In this document: positions 13,601 to 28,600 of the stretch, piece after piece | How the letters are laid out: each line of letters starts with the position of its first letter | Position numbering within the stretch: the first letter of the stretch is position 1 | Origin: Gammaproteobacteria bacterium | GTDB taxonomy: Bacteria > Pseudomonadota > Gammaproteobacteria > JABHGC01 | Length of the DNA stretch: 64,000 bases | Assembly (NCBI GenBank): GCA_027077805.1 | Contig: JALWTS010000015.1 | Span: forward strand, 124,001 to 188,000 | Direction: 5' to 3' | Program-made: the position numbers and the translations under genes | The notes under the pieces: model-generated | The model's input: only the letters and a program-made list of their open reading frames with translations | Told to the model about the DNA's origin: nothing | Databases searched by the model: none

Positions 13601-16600
13601 TCAGGATGACGAAAAAACGCAAGCACAGTTTATTACTCACCCTAAAACCAGAGAACGATTATATAAAACAGGCGATTTAGGTCGTTATTTAGGCAATGGG
13701 GATATTGAATTTTTAGGGCGGGACGATTTCCAAGTTAAAATTCAAGGCTATCGTATTGAACTCGGCGAAATTGAAACGACTTTATTAAAACATCCTAAGA
13801 TTGAACAAGCAGTGGTAGTGGTTTGGCAACAACGCTTGCTTGCCTATATTGTCAGTCAGCAACCAGACTTAGATTACCAAGGTTATTTAAGTCAATATTT
13901 GCCTGATTATATGGTGCCTAAATTATGGATGCCATTAGAGGGACTGCCATTAACGGCGAATGGTAAATTAGATCGTCATGCTTTGCCCAGTCCTGAAAAT
14001 CTAGTGGCAACGAAGGTTCATGCCAGTACCGATACGCAACAATGGTTATTAGAGCTATGGCAACAGATATTACAACAAACATTGGGTATTACGGATCATT
14101 TTGTAGAATTAGGCGGGCATTCCTTACAAGCGACTCAAGTGGTCACAGCGATTCGGCAACACTATGCCATTGATTTAAGTTTGCGAGACTTTTTTGCCCA
14201 TCCAACTGTCGAGGCATTAGCGGTTTTCGTTGAGCAACAAGCAACTACCACGGATAGTCGCCATCAAACCCAGCAAGCCATGCCAATGGCAGTCATACGA
14301 CCCGAACAGCGTTATCAGCCCTTTGCCTTAAATCCCATTCAACAAGCCTATTGGTTAGGACGACAAGGAGGCTTTGATCTTAGTCATATTGCTTGTCATT
14401 TTTATTTAGAAGTGGAAACCACTGGCATTGATCTTAGCAGATTACAAGAAACTTGGAATCAGTTAATTCAACGGCATGATATGTTACGAGCGGTCATTCA
14501 TGCCGATGGTCAACAACAAGTATTCGCCGAGGTTGAGCCTTATGACATTCAATGGTTTGATTGGCAACATTTAACAGCTATACAACAACAACAACAGCTA
14601 GAAATGATTCGACAACGAATGTCTCAACAGTTATTCAATACGGAAGTTTGGCCGTTGTTTGAAATTACTGCTTCGCAATTAGATGCCGATAATATGCGTT
14701 TACATTTTAGTTTTGATTTATTAATTGCCGATGTGTGGAGTTTTATTATTTTATTTTATGAATGGTCAATTTTATATCAGCATCCTGAGCAAACTTTGGC
14801 AACACTCACTTTAAATTTTAGAGATTATTTGCAAGCAGAACAGGCTTATCAACAAACCCCAAGTTATCAACAGGCTTGGCAATATTGGTTAAAGCGTTTA
14901 GATGATTTAGCGTTAGCGCCAGCACTTCCTTTGGCAAAAAACCCTGAGCAAATTCAAAAACCCAAGTTTGTACGTTATCAACAACGGATTGAATCGGAAA
15001 ATTGGCAATTATTAAAACAACAAGGGCAAGCCATTAATGTGACGCCCTCAATGTTACTCGCTACCGCTTTTGCCCAAATTATTCAGTTTTATAGTGGTTC
15101 TAAGCGATTTAGTTTAAATTTTACCTTGTTTAATCGTTTACCTGTTCATGATCAGGTGAATCAAATTATTGGCGACTTTACCAGCCTATTGTTATTAAGT
15201 TGTGATTTAAGCCAGCCACAATGTTTTGCCACACAAGCCCAACAAATGCAACAACAATTATGGCAAGATTTAGAATATCGTGAGGTGAATGGTATAGAGC
15301 TATTACGAGAACTGAGTCGTATGAAAGGGCATCGTGTTACCTTGCCGATTATTTTTACCAGTGCCTTGCCTATGCAGGAACAGCGTACCGATGATTTTGC
15401 CTCAATTGAATGGTTAGGCAAACGTGGTTATAGCATTTCGCAAACGCCACAGGTATGGATTGATTATCAGGTGTTTGAAGAAAAGAATGGCTTAATGATT
15501 AGTTGGGATGTGGTCGATGAGCTATTTCCGCAAGGTTTTGTTAATAAAATGTTTACTAGCCATATTCAATGGTTACATCAATTGGCACAATCGCCACAAC
15601 AGTGGCAACAGTTAAAACGAGAATTTTTAGATCCAGCCATTCGGCAACAACGTGTTGCTATTAATACCACTAATCGAGTTTTAAATAGTGGTTTATTACA
15701 TCAGCCATTTTTCCAACAAGTGCAACAACAACCCCAACATCCTGCCATTATTGCACCGCAACTTAGTTTAAGTTATCAACAATTAGCCGATAGGGTATTA
15801 GGTTTCGCAGGTTGGTTACAGCAACAAGGCCTAAAAATTGGGCAGGCAGTTGCGGTTATTATGGACAAAGGTTGGGAACAAACGGTCGCTTGTTTCGCCA
15901 TTTTATCCGCAGGCGGACATTATGTGCCTATTGATCCACAATTACCCAAACAACGCCAACACTATTTATTACAACAATGTCAAATTACCCTTGTCTTGAG
16001 CCAGTCTTGGTTAGTCTTAAAGCTGGGCTTAAGCGACTCCGATTATCAAATTGCCAGTTTGGATACTGTCGTCTGGCAACAATTACCCGCCTTAAGTCAG
16101 GCAGTCGAGATGCGAGCAGATGAATTAGCCTATATTATTTTTACCTCAGGTTCAACGGGGGTGCCAAAAGGGGTGATGATGCAACATTATGCGAGCAGTA
16201 ATACGATACTCGATATTAATCAGCGTTATCACGTCAGTCCAAATGACAAAATTATCGCATTATCAAATTTGAATTTTGATTTGTCGGTTTATGATATTTT
16301 TGGGGCTTTATCCGCAGGGGCGAGTTTAGTCATTCCTGATGCAAATTTGGAACGGGAACCTGCTTATTGGGGGGAATTATTAGCATTACAACAGGTAACG
16401 ATTTGGAATTCTGTGCCAGCATTAATGAAAATTTTATTGGATTATGGACAATTACCTGAATGTCAATTACGTTTAGTGTTACTCAGTGGTGATTGGATTC
16501 CATTAGAATTACCTTCAAAATTGTGGCAATGCTTGCCTGATGTTGAATTAATTAGTTTAGGGGGTGCGACTGAAGCTGCCATATGGTCAATTTACTATCC

Positions 16601-19600
16601 TATTAATCATATTGATCCCAGTTGGCATAGCATTCCTTATGGCAAGCCATTAAGCAATCAACAGGTTTATGTATTAAATTCACATTTGGATTTTTGTCCT
16701 GATTGGGTGATCGGTGAAATTTATATTGCAGGAATGGGTTTAGCCAAAGCCTACTATCACGATAGTGAAAAAACTCAGGCACAATTTATTTATCATCCAG
16801 AGACAGGACAGCGTTTATATAAAACGGGGGATTTAGGACGCTATTTGCCAAGTGGTGATATTGAATTTCTCGGTCGTCAAGATTTTCAAGTTAAAATTCA
16901 AGGTTATCGCATTGAATTAGGGGAAATTGAAGCCGTGATTGCCCAATCCGATAATGTTGAGCAAGTCGTGGTCGTGGTATTTGAGCAACAATTAGTTGCC
17001 TATTATGTGGGTCATGCGGACCCGCATGAATTACAGTCTTTAGTTGAACAGCAATTACCGCATTATATGCACCCTAGATTTTGGTTAAATTTAAAGCAGT
17101 TCCCACTAACGGCCAATGGTAAATTAGATCGTAAGGCATTGCCACCCCCCGCTATTGATAAAACTGTTGCCACAGAAGCATTAGACAACCGTTTGCCACA
17201 AAGCGACATAGAAGTATGGTTAGCCCAATGTTGGCAACAAATTTTAGGGGTGGATACGATTAAGATTTATGATTCATTTTTTGAATTAGGCGGTGATTCG
17301 TTAAAAGCAACCCAAGTAGTGGCTGACATTCGTGGTCATTGGCATTGTGTCTTACCTTTGCGCCGCTTGTTTGATTATCCTAGTATTGCCAAACTTTCCA
17401 GTTACTTACAATCACAATTACAAGTAACGACTGCTACTGGCACGGATACTGATACACGTCCCACAGTGGCAGAACTCACACCTATTTCTATTGATAGGGA
17501 ACAATGGTATCAACCCTTTGCCCTAAATCCTGTCCAACAGGTTTATTGGTTAGGACGGCATGGCAGTTTTGAATTAGGCAATATTGCCTGCCATTTTTAT
17601 TTAGAATTGCATAGCCAAAATTTAGAGATTGCTCGATTGGAATTAGCATGGAATCAATTAATTCAACGTCATCCTATGTTACGCATGGTGATTGCAAGCG
17701 ATGGTCAAACCCAACAAATTTTAGAAAGGGTGGCAAAATATCCGATTAAACTGACGGATATTCGTCATCAAAATGCCCAGCAACAACAACAAACATTAGC
17801 CAGAACTCGGCAGCGACTGGAAGCGCAAATCTTTGCGACGGATCAATGGCCATTATTTGAAATTCAGGCTCATCAACTCACTGAGCAAGATTATCAACTG
17901 CATTTTAGTTTTGATTTATTAATGGCCGATGTGTGGAGCTTTTTAATTTTATCCAAAGAATGGTGGGTATTATATCAACAACCTGATGCGGTTTTACCCG
18001 CTTTAGAACTGAGTTTCCGTGATTATGTCATCGCAGAACAACAATGGCAGGAAACTGAGATTTATCAACGGGCTTGGCAATATTGGCAACAACGTTTGCC
18101 TGAGCTACCCAATCCACCTGAATTACCCTTGCTTGTTGAGCCTGAAACCGTAAACCAGCCAAAATTTCAACGCTTATCTGCCCAATTAAATCAATCAGAT
18201 TGGCAAAGTTTACAACAACAAGCCCGATCACAGAGTTTAACGCCATCCGTCGTATTCGCCACTGCTTATGCCATGGTATTAGCTTACTGGAATCGACAGC
18301 AACGGTTTTTATTAAACGTAACCTTGTTTAACCGTCAGGATTTGCATCCTCAGGTGAATCAAATTGTGGGTGATTTTACGACTTTAGAGTTATTAAGCAT
18401 TGAGTTAGATGCCAACTTGACTTTTACTCAACAAGCTCAAAAAATTCAGCAACAATTATTAAACGATTTGGAACATCGCTTAGTCAATGGCGTTAAGGTG
18501 TTACGAACCTTACAACAACAACGTGGACGATTTTCGGCACCTGTGGTCTTTACCAGTGCTTTACCTGCACAATCACAACAATTAGACGATGGTTTTGATA
18601 CCAATTGGTTAGGGCAGCGGGTTTATAGTATTACCCAAACCCCGCAAGTGTGGTTAGATCATCAATTATTTGAAGAAGCAGGGCAGTTGTTATTAAGTTG
18701 GGATTTTGTGGAACAATTATTTGATGCAGAAATGATTAATACCATGTTTCAAAGCTATGTTGAGTTGTTGCAATCATTAGCGACTCGGCCGAAATTATGG
18801 CAACAGACCGAATTTAATTTATTACCCTTAAAACAACAACAATTATATCAAGCAGTTAATGCCACGGAACAAGCATTTCACATAGGCTTATTACACCAAG
18901 ATTTTTTTATACAAGCACAACAAGCCCCCCAACATATGGCATTAATCACCGCTGATAGAAATTTTAGTTATCAGCAAGTCGCAGAACATGCGTTGCAAGT
19001 TGCCTATGTCCTAGTGCAACATGGTGTGACTGCCAATACCTTAGTGGCAGTGGTGATGGAAAAAGGCTGGCAACAAGTCGTTGCCTGTTTAGCGATTTTA
19101 AGAGCAGGGGGGGCTTATGTGCCGATTGACCCAAATTTGCCCAGTCAACGCCGTCATTATTTATTAGATCATTGCCAAATCAAATTAGTATTAACGCAAT
19201 CGTGGTTGGATGCGAGATTAACTTGGCCAGAAGCGAGTCAACGGATTCGAGTCGATGACGATTGGCAAGGTCAAGCCTTATTAAATCAGCCTGAACAAGC
19301 AAGTCCATCGGATTTAGCTTATATTATTTTTACCTCAGGTTCTACAGGCGTGCCGAAAGGGGTCATGATTCAACATCAAGCTGTGGTCAATACCATTGCG
19401 GATATGAATCAACGCTTAGATATTCAAAGCAATGATAGATTTTTTGCCTTATCTAACTTAAATTTTGATTTATCGGTTTATGATATTTTTGGGGCATTGT
19501 CCGCAGGGGCGATATTGGTGATTCCAGATGCAAATTATGAACGAGAACCTGCGTATTGGGCCGACTTATTCGTCAAACAACAAATCACCATTTGGAACTC

Positions 19601-22600
19601 TGTTCCTGCCTTGATCACAATGTTGCTTGAGCATGAAGGTTGTTTAGACTTACCGAAACTTAAAGCAATTTTATTAAGTGGGGATTGGATTCGCTTAGAT
19701 TTAGCCCAAACGCTACGCCATAGCTATCCAAAAACGTTATTATGGAGTTTAGGCGGGGCAACTGAGGCAAGCATTTGGTCGATTTATTACCCCATTGAGC
19801 AGGTTGATGCCAGTTGGCAAAGCATTCCTTATGGCAAGCCCTTAGCCAATCAGCAGTGTTATGTTTTAAACCAAAACTATCAAGCCTGTCCTATTGGGGT
19901 GGTTGGGGATTTATATATTGGTGGGGCTGGTCTGGCTCAGGCATATTATCAAGACCCTGATAAGACGAATGCCCAGTTTATTTATCATCCTAACACAGGA
20001 CAGCGTTTGTATAAAACAGGGGATTTAGGTCGTTATTTTGCCGATGGTAATATTCAATTTTTAGGACGAGAGGATTTTCAGGTGAAAATCCAAGGGTATC
20101 GGATTGAATTAGGTGAAATTGAAGCCCAACTACTACAACAAGCGGAAGTTGAGCAAGCGGTCGTTAATCTTTGGCACGATGAGAAATCACAACAACAATT
20201 GGTTGCTTATATTGTCGGCAATATTCGTAGTGAAGAACTACAGCAGCGTTTAGCACAAGTGTTACCCAGTTATATGTTGCCTAGATTTTGGGTGTTTTTA
20301 GCTGAATTACCCTTAACAGCGAATGCCAAAGTTGATCGACAGGCCTTACCTGCCCCTGAATTACTGGAACAAGATTATGTGGCACCAAGCACGGAAACAG
20401 AAGAATGGTTGTTAGGCGTTTGGCAGGATATTTTATCATTAGATGTGGCATTTGGCATTGAGCAAGAATTTTTGTCGCTAGGGGGGAATTCCTTACAAGC
20501 CACACAAGTAGTGGCACGGGTTCGCAATTATTTTGATATTAGTTTCAGTCTGGTTGATTTTTTCCGCCACGCGACTATTTTTAAATTAGGCGAATTTATT
20601 GATCAGTGTTTATTACAACAACATGCCCAAATCCCTACGGCAATTTTACCTGTCAAGCCAAGTCAAAGCCAAGCCTCAGTATTATCTTATGCCCAAGAAC
20701 GTTTATGGTTTCAAGAACAATGGCAACCTGCTAATCCTGCGTACCATTTACCGATGGCCGCCCAAATTAATGGGGAACTCAATGTTGAGGCATTGCAACA
20801 AGCCTTGATTACTGTCGTAGCAAGACATAGTGTTTTGCATACTCGTTTTGTGAGTTTCGATGGAAAAGCAACCCAGAGTTTAGATTATCAATTTCAACCC
20901 GAATTAAAGTGGATGGATTTTCAAGATTTAACTGGCGATTCACAAGCCCAAGCGGTGCAAGATTACTGCCTACAAGAAGCCAGACAGGGTTTCCAATTAA
21001 GCCAAGGGGGATTAATTCGAGCGAAATTACTGCAATTAGCACCCAAGCAAGCCATTGTTTTAATTGTTTTACATCATATTGTTGCCGATGGTTGGTCTTT
21101 AGGTTTATTAATAGAAGAACTGGCCGAGGTTTATAATGCCGTTGTAGAGCATCGTTCCCCTGATTTGGCGATTTTACCGATACAATATTCGGATTATGCC
21201 ATTTGGCAACGGCAATGGTTGCAACATGACGCCATACAGTCGCAGTTTGCGTATTGGCAACGGCAATTACAAGCCGTTGAGGTTTTAGAATTAAGCACTG
21301 ACTTTAGTCGTCCTCATGAGCAAAGTTTTAATGGTTTAAGACATGCGATTGCATTTGAGGCAGATTTGGTGTGGGAATTAGAACAACTGGCACAACAGTC
21401 TCATATTACCTTGTTTATGTTATTGTTGTCTGCTTATTTTATTCTGTTATGGCGTTATAGTAATCAAACGGATATTACCGTTGGTACGCCAACCGCAGGT
21501 CGTTCTCATCCTGAGCTAGAGTCATTAATCGGATTATTTGTGAATACCTTGGTGATGCGGGCAGATTTAAGTCAAGACTTAAGTTTAAGCGAATTTTTTG
21601 CCCAAATTAAAGCAATGACCTTAGCGGCACAACAACATTCGGATATTCCTTTTGAACAATTAGTCGCATTTTTGCAACCGCAACGTGATTTAGCCCATAG
21701 TCCCTTATTTCAAGTGATGTTTGCCTTACAAAATGTACCCGAACGGCAAATCAATTTAAGGGATTTAGAATATCAAGCCTTAAATATTGACCCACACACC
21801 GCTAAGTTTGAATTAAGTCTAGAATTATGGCAAGCAAGCGTCCATCAATTAACGGGATGGTTGGAATATAATACCGATTTATTTAGTGAAACCACCATTG
21901 CACAAATACTTAAACATTATCAGGTGTTGCTAAGAAATATGGTGGATAATCCGCAACAAAGTATTTATCAATTACCCATACTAACGGCTGCGGAACAACA
22001 ATTATTGCTTATGGATTGGAATCAAACTCAGCAAGATTATCCGCAACAAGCAAGCATTGATTTATTTGAGCAACAGGTAGAGCAAACACCCACCGCTATT
22101 GCACTTATTTTTGACCAACAATCCTATAGTTATCAGCAATTAAATAAACGTGCCAATCAATTTGCGTCTTATCTACGACAACAAGGGGTAGAAGCAAATC
22201 AGTTAATTGCCCTATTTTTACATCGACACTTGGATTTAGTCGTGGCAATGTTAGCAATTTGGAAACTGGCGTGTGCTTATTTGCCCTTAGACCCCTTTTA
22301 TCCTGAACAACGCTTAAATTATATGTTACAAGATGCGGAAATTCGTTTTATGGTAACAGAACAATCCTTGTTGACTAAGTTAGCAGATATGGTCATTCAG
22401 GTGATTTGTTTAGAAAATATTGTGTCAAGCCTAGCAAAATTGCCTGCTGATAATGTGGCACAGCCGATTCAGCTATCACAACTTGCCTATGTGATTTATA
22501 CCTCAGGTTCAACAGGCCGACCCAAAGGTGTTGCGATTAGTCATGGCAATTTGATTAATTTTTTATGGGCAATGAAAGCACTGATACAACCACAAGCCGA

Positions 22601-25600
22601 ACATAAATTACTTGCGGTAACCTCATTATCCTTTGATATTGCAACTTTAGAGTTATATTTACCTTTATTAGTTGGGGCAACAATTGTGTTAGCATCAAGA
22701 TCGCAACGCAGTGATCCAGCGCAGTTAAATCAATTATTAACCCAATATCAAGTGGATATTATGCAGGCAACGCCGACGACTTGGCAGATGTTATTAACCT
22801 TATCCTCACCACAACTCCCTAAAACAATATTATGTGGTGGTGAGGCAATGCCCACAGAATTAGCCAAAGCCTTATTACATTATCCATTAAACTTATGGAA
22901 TATGTATGGTCCGACTGAAACAACGGTTTGGTCCACAGCACAATTACTGCAACCAGAACAAGCGATTACGATTGGACGACCGATTGCGAATACGCAATGT
23001 TATATTTTAAATTCACAATTACAGTTAGTTCCTATTGGGGTCATGGGGGAATTATATATTGGTGGTGATGGCGTTGCTCAAGGCTATTATCAGCAAGCAC
23101 AATTAACCAAACAACGGTTTATTCAAAACCCTTATACTGGACAGCGAATTTATAAGACAGGCGATTTAGCTCGTTATGATTATCAAGGGAATATTCATTA
23201 CTTAGGGCGTGCGGATAGCCAGATTAAATTGCGTGGTTATCGTATTGAAACCAGTGAGATTGCCAATTTATTAAGTGAACATCCTAGTGTGCAACAAGCG
23301 ATAGTGCATTGTGTGGATCAAAAATTAATAGCGTATTACATTCCCGCAAAAACCTCAATTGTCGATGAGTTAGAGTATTGGCGTTTTTGTTTGCAAGCAC
23401 CGCCATTGCTATTGCCTTTAAAACGCTTAAATCTAAATCGGTCGTCTCAACAAACAAGCGCCAGTTACCGCTTAGTCTTACCTAATTACTTATTAAAAGC
23501 GTTTAATCAAGCATTTCCTTTGGCACAAGTAGGCTTATTTGAACGCTTATTAACTGCTTTTTCAGTATTATTATGTCGTTATAGTCAACAATATGATTTC
23601 AGTTTATTCGTTGCCCAAGCGATGACTGAGATTTTTATTCGAGTACAATGGGGAGCAGCGTATAGTTTTACTCAAAGTTTGGCTCAAATCGATCAAGCAC
23701 TACAACACGCAATGGCACAGGAGCAATCAAAACCAACATTAGAAGGTATCACACAATTACCTAGCATAGGTTTTAGTTTAACGGATGCGACGCTGACAAG
23801 TCATCCGAATTTAGACCTGCATTGTCATATTGTAATGAATCCTGAACAAATTGTGGCCATATTTGATTATCAAACCGCATGGTTTCAAGAACAAGATATG
23901 GTGCGATTGGGTTTGCATTATCGTCATTTGTTAGAACAAATTATTGAAAAATCGGATGCCGTCATATCCGATTACCCACTGTTAACCGAATGGGAATATT
24001 ATCAACAACAAACTTGGACAAAAAGCCATCAAACCTTGGGTTTAGCCGATTCCGTACATCGTGTGTTTGAACAACAGGTGAAAGCTAATTCCGAAGCGGT
24101 TGCCGTGATTTGGGGAGAACGACAATGGCGTTATCAACAATTAAATCAGCATAGTAATCAGTTAGCCCATTATTTACGGCGTTTAAGTGTCAGTCAAGAA
24201 GTCGTGGTTGGGGTTTGTTTGCCCTTAAGTTTTGATTTGGTAGCGACTGTATTAGCGGTATTTAAAGCAGGCGGTGGGGTTTTAATGATTGATCCTAAAC
24301 AAGCCATTCCTGAGGCGTTAAATCATCTTAATCAAGCCAGAAGTCCTTTATTAGTAACGTATAGTGATTATCAAGGTGATTTTGCAGAACTTGCATTGGA
24401 AACCGTGTGTTTAGATCAAGATTATGAGTGGATTCAGCAAGAAAGTCAGAATAATTTAGTGGCAACCCAGTCTTTAGATAATCTTGCTTGTGTTTTTTAT
24501 CAACAGCAACAAAAAATTACCTTAGAACAACAACAATTATTTTATAGTTTAGAACAATTACAACAAAGTCTTGCCTTTGATAATCGTTGTTTATTACTCA
24601 TTGCCTCACCATTAAGCAGTGAGCGTTTAATCATTGATATGCTATTGCCATTATTCAGTGGGGGACAGTTATTGCTGGCAAGCACTGATTATCTATCTGC
24701 TTGGATTGATCATTACAATACTTATCAACCTGATTTCGTCTTTATGACACCAACACAAGCAGAGCGATTATTATTGGCAAATTGGCAACCGCAATCCAAT
24801 ATTGTCATGACGGCGGAACGCCTGCCTTTGTATTTATGGCAAAGATTACAGGCGAATTGTCAGCTATGGTTAGCGTTTAATCATGCCAGTGTTGGTATTT
24901 ATGCGGGTGTTAGTTTAATGACAACGGCCATTGATACCCCATGTTTGCTGTTTAATCCTGCTTATTGTGGTGCTTATGTTTTGGATCAATGTCAGCATTT
25001 GATTCCAATTGGTGTGAAAGGACAACTGTATTTATCTGGCGTATTATTGGGTCGCCGTGGCAAGGATTACCATGATGCGACTGAATTACTACCTATGCGC
25101 ATTCAAACGCAACAATCAGCACAGTATAGTGATAATGGTCGCATTGAATTGCTTGATGCAACAGAAGTGCAACAAGCCTTAGAATCTTGGGTTGCGGCTA
25201 GTGATGGGGTGAATGCCGTTAGAGCTATCGTGCATGAGTCTGAGCAACAGTATTTATATGTGATTGCCGACAAAGCAGACGTAAGTGCCTTGCCTTCAGA
25301 ATTGGAAACCCAATTTGGTGATATGGCAAAACAATGGCATTTAGTGGTATTAGAGCAATGGCCGATAACCGCAGAAGGTTTGTTCGATCAAGCGCAATTG
25401 CCAACTGTAACCGTTAAAGTGACTGAAACCGAACAACATCGGGAATTTTTAAAACAATATTTACCCGATTACATGTTGCCAAGTGCGTTTATTGCCTTAA
25501 CGGAATTTCCATTAACGCCGAGTGGTAAAGTTGATTATAAAGCCTTACCACAACCTTTGACGGAAAACTTTAATCAAATCTATGTTGCCCCAACAAATGT

Positions 25601-28600
25601 AACCGAACAGAGTTTGGTAGAACTTTGGCAGGAATTATTGGAGCATCAACGCATTGGCATTTATGATGATTTTTTTGCTTTAGGGGGGCATTCATTGTTA
25701 GCAGTGCAATTAGCCGTGAAAATCCAACAACGCTTTGGGATTAATCTGCCCTTGTCGGTGCTATTTCGTCATACTAGCATTGTTGAATTAGCAACTTGGA
25801 TTGATCAGCAAGCAAGTGAGGTCATGGTCGATATTCCATTGATTTCAAAACAACAGCCCGTATTGTTGTCGTTTGCTCAAGAGCGATTATGGTTTTTTGA
25901 AATGTTTTATCCTGACTCGGCCGTTTATCATTTACCTGGGGCAATGCAAATTCAAGGCAATTTAGATTTGGATGCCTTGCGACAAAGTTTGATCGAACTT
26001 ATGCGACGACAACAAAGTTTGCGTACTGCTTTTGTGAGTGTTAATGGCAAAGCCATGCAAAAAATATTGCCTGTGAGAGAATGTTATTTACCCATTTTAG
26101 ATTTCCAAGAATTTGAACCACCACAACAACAACAGCGAATCACCGAATTTTTAAATCAACAATCTAAACAGCCGTTTAATTTAGAACAAGGGTATTTGTT
26201 TCGAGTGCATTTATTACAGTTGGAATCAGACCGCTTTATTTTATTTTGGAATATGCATCATATTATTGCCGATGGCACATCATTTGCCGTGTTATTAAAG
26301 CAAATGATGTTGTTATATCATTATTATCATCAAGGCTTGTTGCCTGATTTACCCGAACTCAAACGGCAATATACGGATTATGCGGTATGGCAACGCCAAC
26401 AATTACAAGGGGAATTATTAGAGCAAGCCTTAAGTTATTGGCAACAAAAATTGGGCGATCAACCGCCTGTGGTGGAATTGCCAATGGATAAACCAAGACC
26501 CTTAGTACAAAGTTATCATGGTGCCAATTATCAACAGTGTTACCCAAAACATTTTGCCACGGCATTACAGCAATTAGCTAAACAAGAGCAAGCAAGTTTT
26601 TTTATGGTGTTGCTGGCTGCGTTTAAAATTTTACTGTATCGCAATACAGGACAGGAAGACTTATGTTTAGGCACACCGATTGCTAATCGTCATCGAGCCG
26701 AGTTTGACGATATTATTGGATTTTTTGCCAATACCTTAGTACTGCGTACGGATTTATCCGGCAATCCTACCGTGAATGATGTCATTGCGAGAGTGAAGCA
26801 AACCACTTTAGATGCCTATGCCCATCAATCCTTGCCATTTGAAAAATTAGTCGAGGCCTTGTCTTCGGTGCGAGATTTATCGCATTCACCCTTTTTTCAG
26901 ATTATGTTTGTATTACAACAGGCAATGCCCAGCATTGATTATCCTGAACTCACTATTGTGCCAATGGCGGTTAGCACTGATGTCTCAAAATTTGATTTAA
27001 CTGTCTATATGGAAGAAACCGAACAAGGCTTGATCAGCACTTGGGAATATAATACCGATTTGTTTGAATTAGATGCCATTAAACGCATGGCAGGTCATTA
27101 TGAAACCTTATTGGAAGTCATTCCCTCGATTTCTGAAATTCGTTTAAATGATTTGTTAATTTTAGGCGATGAAGAGCGTTATCAATTATTAGTGGATTGG
27201 AACGATACTTACCAAGATTTTGCGACATTTGATTTAGTCGCTAAGTTTGAACAACAAGTGCTAGCCTCACCTGATGCCATCGCCCTATCCGATGGTAAAA
27301 CCAGTTTGCGTTATCAGCAATTAAACCAACAAGTCAATCAACTCGCCCATTATTTAGTGAATACCGTGGTGGTCAATAATCGTATGATTGGTCTTTGTTT
27401 CTCACCTAGTTTATCAAGCATTATTGCGATTTTAGCCGTAATTAAAGCAGGTGGGGTCTATTTGCCTTTGGATCCAAGTTTACCTGTGGAACGGTTACAA
27501 TTAATGTTGGATTTGGCAAAAGTCAACTGTGTTATCAGTGATACCGAATTGGATTTAAGCGTTAATCATTGGTTTAAGCTAAGTAGCATTCAAGATAAAC
27601 TCGTACAACAGTCAGTGGATAATCTGGCTTTGATCAATCAAGCCAAAGATTTGTTATATATTATTTTTACCTCAGGTTCTACGGGGCAACCGAAACCTGT
27701 TGCTGTGTATCATCAAGGCTTTAATAATTTATTACAATGGTATCTACAACATTTTGAATTTAATGCTAAGGATAGAATATTATTATTATCCTCACTAAGT
27801 TTTGATTTAACCCAGAAAAATATATTTGCTCCCTTGTTAACGGGAGGGCAACTGCATTTATCGCATCAATTTTATGAACCTAAGTTAATTAGTCGTCGGA
27901 TTCAACAGTGTGGTATTACTCGACTCAATTGTACGCCGAGCACCTTATATCCTATTGTGGAATCGGCAGCCAATCATACTTTTGGTAGTTTGCTGACAGT
28001 GATCTTAGGGGGCGAAGCCATTAAAGTCAATCGCTTAATTCAGCGTTTGCCTGCTTCTGTGGAACTCGTGAACACTTATGGTCCTACCGAATGTACCGAT
28101 GTGTGTGCATGGTTTAAAATTGAAGATTTACAGCGGTATCAAGAATTGCCTGTTCCGATTGGGCGACCGATTGCTAATGTGCAACTTTATGTCATGAATC
28201 AAGATTTAGATCCTGTCCCTATTGGGGCGCCAGGGGAATTATGTATTGCTGGAATTGGTGTCGGTGCGGGATATTTCGGCGATCAAGAATTAACTGAGCA
28301 AAGTTTTGTGCCGAATTATTTAAGCAATGATCCTAATGAGCGTATGTATCGTAGTGGTGATATGGTGCGTTATCGTTCGGATGGGCAATTACAGTTTCTT
28401 GGACGGGTTGATCATTTAGTCAAGTTAAGAGGGTATCGTATTGACTTAGGCGAGATTGAAGCCGTGCTTAATCAACACTCTGCTATTCGAGAAGCGGTCG
28501 TATTACTAAGAGAAGATCAACCCAATCAGTCTTATTTAGTGGCCTATGTCAGTTTACAGCCAAAACGCAAATTGACTCTTCAGGCCATTAAATCGTTACT

